From Ogataea parapolymorpha DL-1 (lineage: Eukaryota > Ascomycota > Pichiomycetes > Pichiales > Pichiaceae): 64,000 nucleotides of DNA. Where the stretch lies: assembly GCF_000187245.1 (NCBI RefSeq), contig NC_027863.1, positions 248,001-312,000 on the forward strand, given 5' to 3'. Below the pieces are notes generated by a model. It did not search any database. It was not told where the DNA came from and saw only the letters and a list, made by a program, of their open reading frames with translations. Both the position numbers and the translations under genes were made by a program. Positions within the stretch are counted from its first letter, which is position 1. Every line of letters starts with the position of its first letter. Below, piece by piece: positions 54,256 through 63,882 of this stretch.

Positions 54256-57200
54256 ATGTCGACTCTGGCCAACCAGGCGACAAGCCAACAGAGAAGCCAT
54301 TCGCGCGGAAATGGATCTCATGGCCGAGGGAACTCTTCTGCACAGGCAAAGATCCCATACAATCCGGGACGCAACGGCCACATAAACCGTGGTGGAGCAA
54401 GAAACAGGGGAGGACTCAAGAAGACAAGACAATTTCCGCGAGTAGACAAAACCTCCACCGGCCCCTCAGCAATGAATGATGCTGATCTGGGGCCATTGAT
54501 TGAAAATCCAGCACAATATGGCTACACAAAAATGGAGCACAGGACTCAGGGGATACCGAAATATTTGTTGAAAGAGCAAGTCTTGTTCAGCTGTGACTCA
54601 TACGTGACAAATGAATGGGATGCAAACAACCAGAAATTGATGCTACAGAAAGAAGCCGAACACAATGGCGACTATCAGTCGTTATTCGAGGAGTTTCAAG
54701 AGCTGCGAAAGGAAGAGAGAAAGAAAATGGAGCAAATGAATCTGGTTGACATTGAAAATGCAAAGAAATCGCTCAATGAGGCGATTATATTCCGTGGGAG
54801 TTGCACAGATATGTGTCCAACGTACGAGCGAGTTGAACGTGCCTTCAAGAATCAGGTCTCCAAATGGGAGAAAGACCCTGCTACGGGGAAGATATCACGA
54901 GACTATGCAGTGAAAACGTTTATGAGGCCTTCTGGGCAACCTCCATCGTTACCTTCCGACGTTCGAACCCCTAGCGTATTGGTGAAAACTCTCGATTACC
55001 TGATCGAAAGGTTGCTGCCGAAACTGCCCGACTCACAGTCTTTTATATGGGATAGGACTCGCTCGATCCGACAAGATTTCACGCTTCAAAATAATTATTC
55101 GGGCCCCGAAGCGATCGACTGCCACGAGAAAATCTGCCGAATTCACATATTATCGTCTCATGTCATGGCACAGGCAAACGATCCTGACTATCAACAACAG
55201 CAGGAAATTGAGCAGTTCAACAACTCGCTTCAATCTCTGACGCATATGTACGATGATGTGAGGTCAAGGGGAGGAAAATGCCCCAACGAGCCCGAGTTCA
55301 GGGCATATGAGCTTATATCCAAGTTAAAGGACACTGAACTGGACAGAAATATTCAAAAGCTTCCAGCAGTCATTCTCAATAGCGGAATAGTACAAAAAGC
55401 ATTGATGTTGAGAGGACTCATAATAAACGGTTTTGGCAACTTTCAAATGTTTGTTGAGTTTTTCCGTGTCATTATGGATCCAAGCACGCCGCTACTGCTT
55501 TCGTGTCTCTGCGAGATCCACTTCAATCAAGTGAGACATATGGCAATGGTGACAATGGCCAAGGCATACCACTCCAAGTCAAAAAAAATGCCTGAGGCTT
55601 CAGTTTTAGCTGATTGGCTTGGATTCGACTCCGTGGACCAGTTGGTGACGAGTTGCAAATTTTACGACATTCCTATATTAAACGACGATAATATTCTTAG
55701 AGTGGAAGTCACGGCATTGCGACAGGCATACAAATCTTACCAAAAGCCACCAAGCTGCTCAAAACTCAATTACAAAATGGAAAACATATCGTATCAGCAA
55801 ATTGTCAATTCGGGGATTCCAAACACTGCGATAAAAGCCAGCGTGGAGACCAGTCTTGCGCCCTCACAAACATCACAGCCTCCAAAGCAACTATTCCAGT
55901 TTGTGCCATCCCAATCGGAGCCTACAAAATCAGCTCCTCCGCCTGAAATTGAAAAGATTGAAATGTTACCGAACACGCCAACAAGCACTAAACCAAAACC
56001 TACTTTCTCCGTGCCAGCATCTTTTTCATTCGCACCATCACAGCCACAACCAGAGCAGAATCCTGTTTCGATCGCACAAACGGAGCCTCCAATACCTGCA
56101 GAGCCTCCCAAACCCCAAAGCAAGCTAATAGATAGCCCAAGATTTGAGGCTGCTGCCAATATGGTGATCGATAATCTTCTCCATGATGTGGTTCGAAAGG
56201 AAACTGAAACAATCGTCAAGAACCTGGTTGAGGCGGAGAATCAACGGCGGATCCAGCACCATAATCAGATTGTCGATTCGCTCAAAAATGAGCTTTTTGT
56301 GGCATTTATGAGAGAACAAATGTACATCACTGCCATAGACGTGAAAGCCAGGCTGTTTAGAGAAAGAAACCTGAAACGAAGAATACTACAGAAAATCAAA
56401 GCGGCTGCGGACAAGCTTGTGGTGAAGCATAGTGCTAAAAAAAGCAAACTTAACGAGATCCACTCGTTTGCCAACAAGGTCCGACCTGCATTTGTCCTTC
56501 CGGCACACGCTTCTTCCCGTCAATCCTCGCTGAGTCCCTCTCCATTGAAGAAAAAAAACGGATTTGAAGAGGACAATGTGAACTGTCTTGGTGATCTTCT
56601 ACCATATATCAATCAACATCTACGCATGCTGGTCATCGTCGATACATGGGACGATGTGGTTGCAAAATGGTTGTCCAATAAACTGTCTCTTAAAGAAACT
56701 TTTGAGTCAGGGAAGCGTGTCAAAACAGCTAAACTGGAGACCGCAGAAGGAACCCTTGCCATCAGCTCAATTCCTGACAGATTTCGTTCACGGGTTGTTT
56801 TTAAGAACGTCAACCTCTTGTTGATAAAAATCGAATACCCTATATCGCATGATCTTACAACATCGAGACAAGTTCTAGCCAAAGTGATCGAGTATTTGTC
56901 GAGGTTCAACAGAGAGGAGCCAGTTACATTGATGCTTGTTCTCATAAATTTTCCTCGCGAAATCGATTTGGTATCAAACCCACCCCCATGGCTCACTGTT
57001 AGAAGCATCAATCTGAACGCTAAAATGAGTCCATTAACGCTGCAAAATAAGTTTCATCAATTTTTCAAAGACTCTGTCGAAAAATATCATCCATCATCAT
57101 CGTCACTGCAGGACGCCGAAACGACGCTAATGTCCAGGTACACAACCATTGAAAATTCGCTTGTTGGTCTTCTCAGGGACGATCTGAGCAACCGCCACAA

Positions 57201-57399
57201 ACTCGACTATATAAGGTCACTTGCAGGCAAACGTAAAGTGTCATATGATTCTGAGGTTTCCTTGATAACGGAAGAAACTCCGCCGTCGGGCAACTTCGAG
57301 TTTTGCAAGACTAGCACCCCTTCATTAGACATTTCAAAGAGCAAGAAACAGAAGATCGATGCGTTGCTTGAGCTTTCGGAATCTGTTTTGAAACGCTAG
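54256..57399 (+). CDS. SAC3: TREX-2 mRNA export scaffold Sac3
   Basis: From the ATG at 54256 the protein has 1047 residues. A Gly/Arg/Asn-rich N-terminus binds export factors in homologues. The Sac3/GANP domain (about 175-500) has FRGSCTDMCPTYERVER, KTLDYLIERLLPKLPDSQSFIWDRTRSIRQDFTLQNN and CHEKICRIHILSSHVM. A PSQ-rich linker and a helical C-terminal CID-like region (about 630-760, LLHDVVRKETETIVKNLVEAENQRR) follow; the CID binds Cdc31 and Sus1. TREX-2 tethers active genes to the nuclear pore. Confidence 0.92.
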   Translation: MSTLANQATSQQRSHSRGNGSHGRGNSSAQAKIPYNPGRNGHINRGGARNRGGLKKTRQFPRVDKTSTGPSAMNDADLGPLIENPAQYGYTKMEHRTQGIPKYLLKEQVLFSCDSYVTNEWDANNQKLMLQKEAEHNGDYQSLFEEFQELRKEERKKMEQMNLVDIENAKKSLNEAIIFRGSCTDMCPTYERVERAFKNQVSKWEKDPATGKISRDYAVKTFMRPSGQPPSLPSDVRTPSVLVKTLDYLIERLLPKLPDSQSFIWDRTRSIRQDFTLQNNYSGPEAIDCHEKICRIHILSSHVMAQANDPDYQQQQEIEQFNNSLQSLTHMYDDVRSRGGKCPNEPEFRAYELISKLKDTELDRNIQKLPAVILNSGIVQKALMLRGLIINGFGNFQMFVEFFRVIMDPSTPLLLSCLCEIHFNQVRHMAMVTMAKAYHSKSKKMPEASVLADWLGFDSVDQLVTSCKFYDIPILNDDNILRVEVTALRQAYKSYQKPPSCSKLNYKMENISYQQIVNSGIPNTAIKASVETSLAPSQTSQPPKQLFQFVPSQSEPTKSAPPPEIEKIEMLPNTPTSTKPKPTFSVPASFSFAPSQPQPEQNPVSIAQTEPPIPAEPPKPQSKLIDSPRFEAAANMVIDNLLHDVVRKETETIVKNLVEAENQRRIQHHNQIVDSLKNELFVAFMREQMYITAIDVKARLFRERNLKRRILQKIKAAADKLVVKHSAKKSKLNEIHSFANKVRPAFVLPAHASSRQSSLSPSPLKKKNGFEEDNVNCLGDLLPYINQHLRMLVIVDTWDDVVAKWLSNKLSLKETFESGKRVKTAKLETAEGTLAISSIPDRFRSRVVFKNVNLLLIKIEYPISHDLTTSRQVLAKVIEYLSRFNREEPVTLMLVLINFPREIDLVSNPPPWLTVRSINLNAKMSPLTLQNKFHQFFKDSVEKYHPSSSSLQDAETTLMSRYTTIENSLVGLLRDDLSNRHKLDYIRSLAGKRKVSYDSEVSLITEETPPSGNFEFCKTSTPSLDISKSKKQKIDALLELSESVLKR

Positions 57400-57435
57400 T
57401 ACTTTTGTGTATTATATTGTATATTAATAGCATTG

Positions 57436-60072
57436 TTATAATCTATAGAAACAGTCTATCTGGGCACGGTTAGATTGCAGGTTTGAGGTGACAATATCGT
57501 TGATTTCGTTCGCATATTTTGTGTTCTTCCTGGAGAATCTATCGGAGACACTGATCAGTTTGTCCAGATTAATTTGTTCCTTTATCCCAGATTGGTTAAG
57601 ATGCTGGAATAGTTCCACGAGGAAGCGCAGGTCAACACTAATTTGAAGGAGACCGCTCGAGTTAAATTGCTGAATACTTTTGAGACTCTCAATCAACTTG
57701 AAAATGAAGTAGTTAATGAGGTCAAGCTCAATTCTCATGATGTAATTTTTGTTCGCCTTGTGGCCTAGCAGTTTTGACTTCACCAGTATTATCAAATTAA
57801 TTGGTTGCAAAATGAATTTCGAAACAAGAATTTGCCTGGCCGAGAATTGGAACCAATCAACGCTCTTCACTCCGCCGAAAATGGTTTCCTCTAACTCTTT
57901 TTTGTAAGTGCTCATGTAGTCCTCATAAATTCTTTTCTCATATTTCTCAATCTTGCCGTAGACTTCAACACCGGATGTGGAGTACTTGGTGCCAAAATTA
58001 GTATCGAAAATCTTCAAGATCCTAGGCAGGAGACGCAACTTGAGCAACGACAAGTTGCTGAGAATGGCAGGGTAGTAGAAATCTTTGTCTTTGGTGCCAT
58101 CCGCATTGACAATTATACATTCCAACTGGTTATCAGCAATAATATCAAGAGATGTGATAAATTGCTTTTCAACATTAGCCAACAGTTCTGACTCAGGTTC
58201 GTAAATCAAGCTGCGCAGCTTTGGGATGAACATCTGATAGAAGTTGATAACGTAGTCAGCGGTTTTCGTGCAACCTTCAAATGTGTTACTCGTCGACCAA
58301 TCTTCTGTATGCTTCAACCGCTTGGTATCTTTAATCAAGACACACAAGACACCGTTGACGAGATTGGAGTTGATCGTTCTCAATGTCGACACAAACCTGC
58401 TATATTCGAGAGAAGTCTTATTTTTCAGCTTATCGATCGTCTTTTCGAGCTCTTGTTGGAGAACAATACAGTTATTGAGAGTTGTCAGAACAGATGAGTG
58501 AGGTGGGATAAATCCATACGAATCCAAGGATGCAGGATCTTTGGGAGAACGCTGATCTGTTGCAGAAGGAGCGTACTTGGTGCTTAGTTCTGCGCTGGTG
58601 GCATCGAAGATAAATTTAAGCTGGCTACACAGCTTTTCTGTGAGCACTTGTAGATACTCCTCGAATTTCTTTATTTGATAATCTTCAAGCTTTAAATGCT
58701 GGCGAGAATGAGGGTTTTTGATAGTTAAGTCATGTTCAAGATCATCAGAAGTGAAAAAATCAATCATGGTGGCAAACTTATAGAATCGATTGGTAATAAT
58801 CTCCTCAGTTAGCTCACTGACATAGGCTCCTAAGAAGCCCCACAAATTTGCAACTAAAGGGGGGTCCACAATGTCGACGTCAGATCCGTGCTCTGCAATC
58901 AGGTAATGCGCGTGTTTCAATGCAGCGATGGAGATCTCGTAACTATCTTCACTATTGTAGGCCCGAGTAAGGTTTTCACGAGCCTTAAGAAACCGCGAAA
59001 GTTGAACCTTAGTGAGATCTCCATCAATGCTCTCTTGGATGTAATTGTATTCAAGGTTCAAAAAGTATGGAATTGGGTTTTCACTGACTCCCAGTTCTAA
59101 CAATTTCTTGATTATTGAAAGGAAGGAAGACTCAGATTGCGAACTTAACGAGCTAACATTCTCAATGTGCACATTCCCTAGTTTCTCCCATAGTTGTTTC
59201 TTGTACTCTGAAATGGTATCCTCCACCTCAGCCCATATTCTGTCTAAAACAGGTTTATTTTTCTCATCGCTCTTGGTTGAGCTGAGATACACTCTTTTTC
59301 CTGCCATGTACTCATTGAAAATGGAGTCAAAATCCCCTCTTGCCACTAATTTTGTCAGCTTTTTGGGAAGGTCCAAAAGCACGCTGTTACTGGAGATCAG
59401 CGACAGAAAACTTTCGATCTCAGACGCTCTCTCCATACCATCAAAGACGGGGTTCAGCATCATTGTTGACGACGTGTTAGCTTTCGCTATGGACTCACTC
59501 AGAGCAGTGATGTTTGCGGAAAGATTACTCATGGAGTATTCGCTATAAACCTCATCAAGCAGCTTTTTATTATCAATGGCTTTTTGGAAATTCTCTCCAA
59601 TGAGTCGCTGCAACCTGGGTTTTTCAGCTTCAAGGCTTCTCTCTAAATACTCAACACTTTTCTGTAACTCTTTGTACGTTTTTTCTCTGTGTATAGTAGT
59701 CAGAAACAAGCGCGCATTGAACGATTTGGAGTCCACCAGAAACTTCAGCTTCTTAGGGTCCCTTGTATCATCAATCACATCTTTGTCAATAAGTTCATCC
59801 AGGATCGATTCGTGAAATCCCAATGGGTCCGTCAGATTAAAGGCTGAGCGTCGTTTCTCTGCTGCCGGCTCGTCAGGCTGATCAGTAAGCAACTTGTTGA
59901 GCTGTTCCTTGGGGATTCTTTTAGTGATCTCGTCCAAATTGTCATTTTCGTTCAGCACAATTGGATTTGAGGCAAGCGATGCGGTTGAATATTCGGAAGG
60001 CTCCAGAGTGCGCAGTTGGTAAAAGTCCAGAAGCGTCTTTTCGTCTACCGCTTCCATGCGTTCGGTATTCAT
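57436..60072 (-). CDS. SEC5: Exocyst subunit Sec5
   Basis: From the ATG at 60072 (MNTERMEAVDEKTLLDFYQL) the protein has 878 residues. The N-terminal Sec5 region carries DPLGFHESILDELIDKDVIDD and SFNARLFLTTIHREKTYKELQKSVEYLERSLEAEKPRLQRLIGENF. A long CATCHR helical rod follows. Sec5 is part of the octameric exocyst that tethers secretory vesicles at the bud tip and neck. A farther upstream start (60138) reads through a hydrophobic stretch and seems less likely; a later Met at 60057 is also possible. Confidence 0.85.
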   Translation of the reverse strand: MNTERMEAVDEKTLLDFYQLRTLEPSEYSTASLASNPIVLNENDNLDEITKRIPKEQLNKLLTDQPDEPAAEKRRSAFNLTDPLGFHESILDELIDKDVIDDTRDPKKLKFLVDSKSFNARLFLTTIHREKTYKELQKSVEYLERSLEAEKPRLQRLIGENFQKAIDNKKLLDEVYSEYSMSNLSANITALSESIAKANTSSTMMLNPVFDGMERASEIESFLSLISSNSVLLDLPKKLTKLVARGDFDSIFNEYMAGKRVYLSSTKSDEKNKPVLDRIWAEVEDTISEYKKQLWEKLGNVHIENVSSLSSQSESSFLSIIKKLLELGVSENPIPYFLNLEYNYIQESIDGDLTKVQLSRFLKARENLTRAYNSEDSYEISIAALKHAHYLIAEHGSDVDIVDPPLVANLWGFLGAYVSELTEEIITNRFYKFATMIDFFTSDDLEHDLTIKNPHSRQHLKLEDYQIKKFEEYLQVLTEKLCSQLKFIFDATSAELSTKYAPSATDQRSPKDPASLDSYGFIPPHSSVLTTLNNCIVLQQELEKTIDKLKNKTSLEYSRFVSTLRTINSNLVNGVLCVLIKDTKRLKHTEDWSTSNTFEGCTKTADYVINFYQMFIPKLRSLIYEPESELLANVEKQFITSLDIIADNQLECIIVNADGTKDKDFYYPAILSNLSLLKLRLLPRILKIFDTNFGTKYSTSGVEVYGKIEKYEKRIYEDYMSTYKKELEETIFGGVKSVDWFQFSARQILVSKFILQPINLIILVKSKLLGHKANKNYIMRIELDLINYFIFKLIESLKSIQQFNSSGLLQISVDLRFLVELFQHLNQSGIKEQINLDKLISVSDRFSRKNTKYANEINDIVTSNLQSNRAQIDCFYRL

Positions 60073-60344
60073 GGGGAAGAAAATAAACAGAGAAATAAAT
60101 TTCGTCGCGTCGATGAGTCTAGGGCAAGACGGGAGCATCTACAAAGAACCAGCTCAACAGGCCCCATCTGTTCAACATCTAAGCGAATCAGACCAGTCGA
60201 TTTGGCAGTTCTAGGCCAACTCAGCTGTCTCTCTTATTCTTCCTCGGCTTTCCGCACGTGGTTAATTTCCCCATTCGGAAACCAAATATAAAATGCTCAG
60301 CTTTTTTGCTTCCCGGAGCAAAACTTGCTGACCAGCTTTCTACC
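60073..60344. other. 272-bp divergent gap between SEC5 and the PHO86-like gene
   Basis: I see no ORF with coding character and no RNA gene or repeat. A possible CACGTG core (GCACGTGG) lies near 60255-60262. This E-box type is bound by Pho4 or Cbf1, which would fit a phosphate-related neighbour. Confidence 0.35.
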
Positions 60345-61205
60345 ATGGCTGCACAGAAATCGGCATCGCTCGATGCTCCTCTTGAAATGAACAAACCGAG
60401 CACCATTGAATCAATGCCTATTCTGCCTGACCTGGCTGAGCCGGTGACGAATTTGCAGATGGACTATTTATTTTACAAGAAATCATTGCTCACAAAGACA
60501 GTGTTCAAATCCAAAGCTGTTGCGTCTTTGCTTGTTGCTGCGTTTGCAGGACTCTTTTACCGTAAATTCGGGCCTTATTTCACTCCATACAACTTCAGGA
60601 ACGGAACTACCGAAGGGTTGCACAATATCTACCACTCTCCATTTTTCATCCAAGACGCGTTTTATCTTGTCTCCTCGACGTTTATGATTTTCTCTGCCAC
60701 TCTTGTTGCCGCATGGCTTCATACGAACTTCTTGAAGTACGAGGCAGAGGAGGTGCCCAAGCACATGGAGCAGTATTTTGGGCTGGACCTGGAAGACTAT
60801 GCTAAGAGTTCTGTCAAGTCAAAGCTAAGAAGAGTCCCAGCAGACGTAAAGCAAAAAGTGAAATTCATGGAGAAACATTCGTTTGTGATACAATATCGCG
60901 AGACGCCGATCGCTTTTATAGTGCAGCAGAAGAAGTCTGATTCCAGCTTCAACATCACTGGTCTTGCCGTGAGACGGGTCTATATCAAGTCCAAGATCCT
61001 TGCAGACTTGCTCGACTGGGCCAAGAAAGAACTTAGTCCCAAAGAATCGACTTCGATCACTGTCTACTCGTTTGAGACGTTTGATATTGACATTCTCAAA
61101 GAAAGCGGTTTCAAGCTGTTGAAAAAAGAGCCGTTAGACTCCTTTGTTCTGGGATCATTGTTTGGGATCACTCGCGACACATACATCTACGAATGGAGCA
61201 GTTAA
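60345..61205 (+). CDS. PHO86: ER membrane protein, Pho86-like
   Basis: From the ATG at 60345 (ACCATGGCT context) the protein has 286 residues. Two membrane segments are visible near residues 65-80 (SLLVAAFAGLFY) and 109-135 (FYLVSSTFMIFSATLVAAWL). A soluble C-terminal domain with alternating strands and helices follows (HSFVIQYRETPIAFIVQQKK, FNITGLAVRRVYIKSKILADLLDWA). Size, topology and this domain fit Pho86 (311 aa), an ER factor for export of the phosphate transporter Pho84. Recognition is moderate. A CACGTG motif in the promoter supports phosphate control but is not proof. Confidence 0.55.
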   Translation: MAAQKSASLDAPLEMNKPSTIESMPILPDLAEPVTNLQMDYLFYKKSLLTKTVFKSKAVASLLVAAFAGLFYRKFGPYFTPYNFRNGTTEGLHNIYHSPFFIQDAFYLVSSTFMIFSATLVAAWLHTNFLKYEAEEVPKHMEQYFGLDLEDYAKSSVKSKLRRVPADVKQKVKFMEKHSFVIQYRETPIAFIVQQKKSDSSFNITGLAVRRVYIKSKILADLLDWAKKELSPKESTSITVYSFETFDIDILKESGFKLLKKEPLDSFVLGSLFGITRDTYIYEWSS

Positions 61206-61255
61206 ACTTGCGAATCTGAAATCACGCTGTATATTCTTTCGTTCTCTATAATACA

Positions 61256-62167
61256 TTAATGGCCGGCTTCGGCAGCTGTACTTTCCTGTAGATGGAAAAC
61301 ATCATGGAGCTCGTCGTCCTCGAACTCGTTATCAATCTCTATCTCGCGAAGAAGACCCGTCTTCACGTCATAAATAAAACCCAGTATCTCAAGGCCGTTG
61401 TGTTTCGATGCATTCACAAAGCTAGGATGTTTGCGGATTTCGCTAATGGAATTGGCAATGTTGAGTTCACTGAGCTTGGTACATTTATCAAACGGGTCCT
61501 CGATGCTCTTCAGAGTGGCCAGGTTTTTGGCACGGATTTGCCTGACAGGCGCCAGCCAGTTGTCCAGCACTCCGCCAATTTTTTTGGACGACAGAGCAGC
61601 CCAGACTCCGCCACAGTCAGTGTGGCCACAGACAATGATCCGTTTCACCTTGAGAACGTCAATGGCAAACTGAAGCGCAGACATGGATGAGAAATCCTGG
61701 TAAGAAATCAGGTTGGCGATGTTGCGTAGGGTGAACACCTCGCCCGGAACGCAGCCCAACGTGGTGCATTCGTTCACCCTGGAATCAGAACATCCAACCC
61801 ACAGAGTGTGTGGAGACTGGCCCTTGCCGGACTTCTCCAGCACTGCTGGCATCGTGTCCTGAAGGCGTTTCATTGCAGAGCGGTTAGCCTGTAAAATGTC
61901 ATTCACGGTGCTCTCTCTGTCAAGTTGGAAAGGCGACTCCGAACTCACAGAAACAGAAGACTGGGAGCTGAGAGACGGCGACATGCTAATTGACGATGTC
62001 TTGTCAAGCTCAATCTCGGACTCTGTGGCGTCAGTCTGTTTGTGAGGGTGGTGGTGATGCCGTGGCTGGACGCCCTCCTGCTCGTGCTCGTATCTGATAA
62101 CATTGTTGATGCCCATTCTGGTGGAAAAAGTGTGGAGTTTTCTTGGGAGGAGAGCAGATCTGAGCAT
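61256..62167 (-). CDS. NCE103: Beta-carbonic anhydrase Nce103
   Basis: The 303-residue protein has an extended N-terminus (Arg-rich, then His-rich RHHHHPHK and Ser-rich) before the beta-CA core. Zinc ligands are Cys126 in VGCSDSR (with Asp128/Arg130), His182 and Cys185 in VCGHTDCGG. It interconverts CO2 and bicarbonate, needed for carboxylations in ambient air. A TATATATA box at 62195-62202 is only 28 bp from this ATG, so translation might start at Met18 (62116), giving 286 residues. The promoter holds a near-consensus ATF/CREB-type site. Confidence 0.92.
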   Translation of the reverse strand: MLRSALLPRKLHTFSTRMGINNVIRYEHEQEGVQPRHHHHPHKQTDATESEIELDKTSSISMSPSLSSQSSVSVSSESPFQLDRESTVNDILQANRSAMKRLQDTMPAVLEKSGKGQSPHTLWVGCSDSRVNECTTLGCVPGEVFTLRNIANLISYQDFSSMSALQFAIDVLKVKRIIVCGHTDCGGVWAALSSKKIGGVLDNWLAPVRQIRAKNLATLKSIEDPFDKCTKLSELNIANSISEIRKHPSFVNASKHNGLEILGFIYDVKTGLLREIEIDNEFEDDELHDVFHLQESTAAEAGH

Positions 62168-62410
62168 CTAAACCTCGCGGACGGGCCGCTCAAGTATATA
62201 TATCGTGGAACTCCAACGTTTTCTTGCCGGATGCTATTGTTTCATCAAGAGCCGCAACGCAAAATCAATGATGACATCAATCTGTACAATAGTTATCTAT
62301 GCACCAGCGAACATTTTTCAGACGCACACCGAGTGATGTAAATTAAAAAGTTTTTTTAGCTGATCAGGCTGTGCACTTATACCCAGGCTTGTTGAGTCAT
62401 CTGTTGAGCT
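62168..62410. promoter_or_regulatory. NCE103/FAU1 promoter with a CREB-like site
   Basis: The 243-bp divergent gap contains TATATATA at 62195-62202 and TGACATCA at 62272-62279. The latter differs at one base from TGACGTCA, the element through which Rca1/Cst6 bZIP factors control NCE103 by CO2 in other yeasts. A role is inferred. Confidence 0.4.
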
Positions 62411-63055
62411 ATGAAAGCCGCACTTCGCCGGACGATCAAAGCGCGACTCGCCAGGTTAGGCCAGTCGGAGCTTTTGGCACAGTCGCAGCGAGTTCTCGCC
62501 AAGCTCACGGCGTTGCCCCAGTATCAGAATGCCCAGACAATCGCGCTGTACATGTCGATGGACAACTCCGAAATTAAGACAGATCTGCTGGTCAGAGATG
62601 CCCTTGACCGCGGAAAGCGTGTCTATTTGCCCCGTATCACACAATTATCAAAGTTCCAAGACTACCAGCGACACGAAAAACAGAAATCCTGCTTGCATTT
62701 TCTACAAGTGGAACTAAACGATCTCGAGCAAATGAAGCCGCAGGGAAAATACCAATTGCGAGAGCCAGCATTCAAATTTGCGGGCGAAAAGGTGGTGAAC
62801 GATCTCCTGCTTACCAACACTCGGCTAGACCTCATGGTCATGCCGGGACTCGCATTTACGCCGAACTGCGACCGGCTCGGACACGGCGTGGGCTTCTATG
62901 ACGACTTCATCAAAAGATATCACGAAAAGTACAGCGAAAAACCTTATCTGCTAGGAATTGGGCTCAGGGAACAGCTAGAGCAGACGCTTCCCCTGGAGGC
63001 CCATGACGAAAAACTCGATTGTGTGATTCTTGGAGACGGCCAGTGCTTCCCCTAG
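62411..63055 (+). CDS. FAU1: 5-formyltetrahydrofolate cyclo-ligase Fau1
   Basis: The 214-residue protein has the 5-FTHF cyclo-ligase pattern: KAALRRTIKARLARL at the N-terminus, TIALYMSMDNSEIKTDLLVRDAL, KRVYLPRI, then LMVMPGLAFTPNCDRLGHGVGFYDDFI, whose RLGxGxGFYD loop binds ATP/phosphate. It converts 5-formyl-THF to 5,10-methenyl-THF, recycling an inhibitory folate. Its TAG stop shares a CTAG palindrome (63052-63055) with the stop of the convergent gene. Confidence 0.92.
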   Translation: MKAALRRTIKARLARLGQSELLAQSQRVLAKLTALPQYQNAQTIALYMSMDNSEIKTDLLVRDALDRGKRVYLPRITQLSKFQDYQRHEKQKSCLHFLQVELNDLEQMKPQGKYQLREPAFKFAGEKVVNDLLLTNTRLDLMVMPGLAFTPNCDRLGHGVGFYDDFIKRYHEKYSEKPYLLGIGLREQLEQTLPLEAHDEKLDCVILGDGQCFP

Positions 63056-63798
63056 AATAGGCCAAAAAACCACTTGGTGCGCTCGGGAACAAACTTCGCG
63101 TTCGCCTTGACCAGTGTTCTTTTACCATTCCCAGCCAGCATGATGCCCTTTACCTCGACCTCTCCGTTCTCGACGGGACCGACCTTGGATTTAATGACCA
63201 CGAAGCTGTCGACGAGTGTCGGGAATTTATAGTTTAAAGTAAGGCTTTTCGTGTGGACCTTTGCCGGGTTTTTCAGCCCATTTTGTAGCATGCAGTGTTT
63301 CTTCAAGGTTTCGTCGATCACCAGCGAGATAATGCCACCATGGACTAGAAAAGGATATCCACAGAGTTTTTTTCCCAAATGGATAACACTGACAGACTCT
63401 CCGGATTCCTGGTTGTGGAACGTGATTGGTGCAATCGCAATGGATCCAGGCGTGTTCAGTCTCTGATGGATGCCATCCTTGACCGTGTCTAGCTGGTTCC
63501 AGGCGCGCGTAGCCACATATTTCGGGTCTTTGGACAGTTTGGCAACGATTGGCACCTCTTTCAACTTATTCTCCAACTCCTGCTGATATTTCTCCGTCTC
63601 CTGAGGTGTGGTTGGCAGTGGGGTAGTGATGAACTGGTCCACTATCTCCTGGGCGGAATACTTGTAAGATAGGCCCAAACCAGCGGCGAATGTAAGCACA
63701 TACAGCGGAACGTACGAGCGTCTGCGCGTTGCAGCTGTCTGCGAGTACGATCTGATAATCTGCTTGCCAATTGGCACGAATACTCTTGCCCTAAACAT
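63052..63798 (-). CDS. Mitochondrial hotdog-fold (PaaI-like thioesterase) protein, Fmp10/Mrx3-like
   Basis: From the ATG at 63798 ([20 protein letters not shown]) the protein has 248 residues: a basic mitochondrial presequence, one short hydrophobic segment (about 31-46, [16 protein letters not shown]), a helical linker, and a hotdog domain with the core [15 protein letters not shown] and LTLNYKFPT. The His-Gly-Gly helix start is typical of acyl-CoA thioesterases. Yeast Fmp10 (244 aa) and Mrx3 are mitochondrial proteins of this fold without settled function. It is divergent from TIM10 with 84 bp between starts. Confidence 0.8.
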   Translation of the reverse strand: MFRARVFVPIGKQIIRSYSQTAATRRRSYVPLYVLTFAAGLGLSYKYSAQEIVDQFITTPLPTTPQETEKYQQELENKLKEVPIVAKLSKDPKYVATRAWNQLDTVKDGIHQRLNTPGSIAIAPITFHNQESGESVSVIHLGKKLCGYPFLVHGGIISLVIDETLKKHCMLQNGLKNPAKVHTKSLTLNYKFPTLVDSFVVIKSKVGPVENGEVEVKGIMLAGNGKRTLVKANAKFVPERTKWFFGLF

Positions 63799-63882
63799 GA
63801 TGGGGAAGAAGGGGACAATTTGAAAATAACACTGGACGATCGACGCAAACTTAAACTGGAAAATTTTACAAGGCAATCTACA

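Noticed and set aside
60073..60138. Longer SEC5 start at 60138
   Set aside because: It adds a hydrophobic stretch (FISLFIFFP) unlike exocyst subunits; the ATG at 60072 opens directly before the conserved region.
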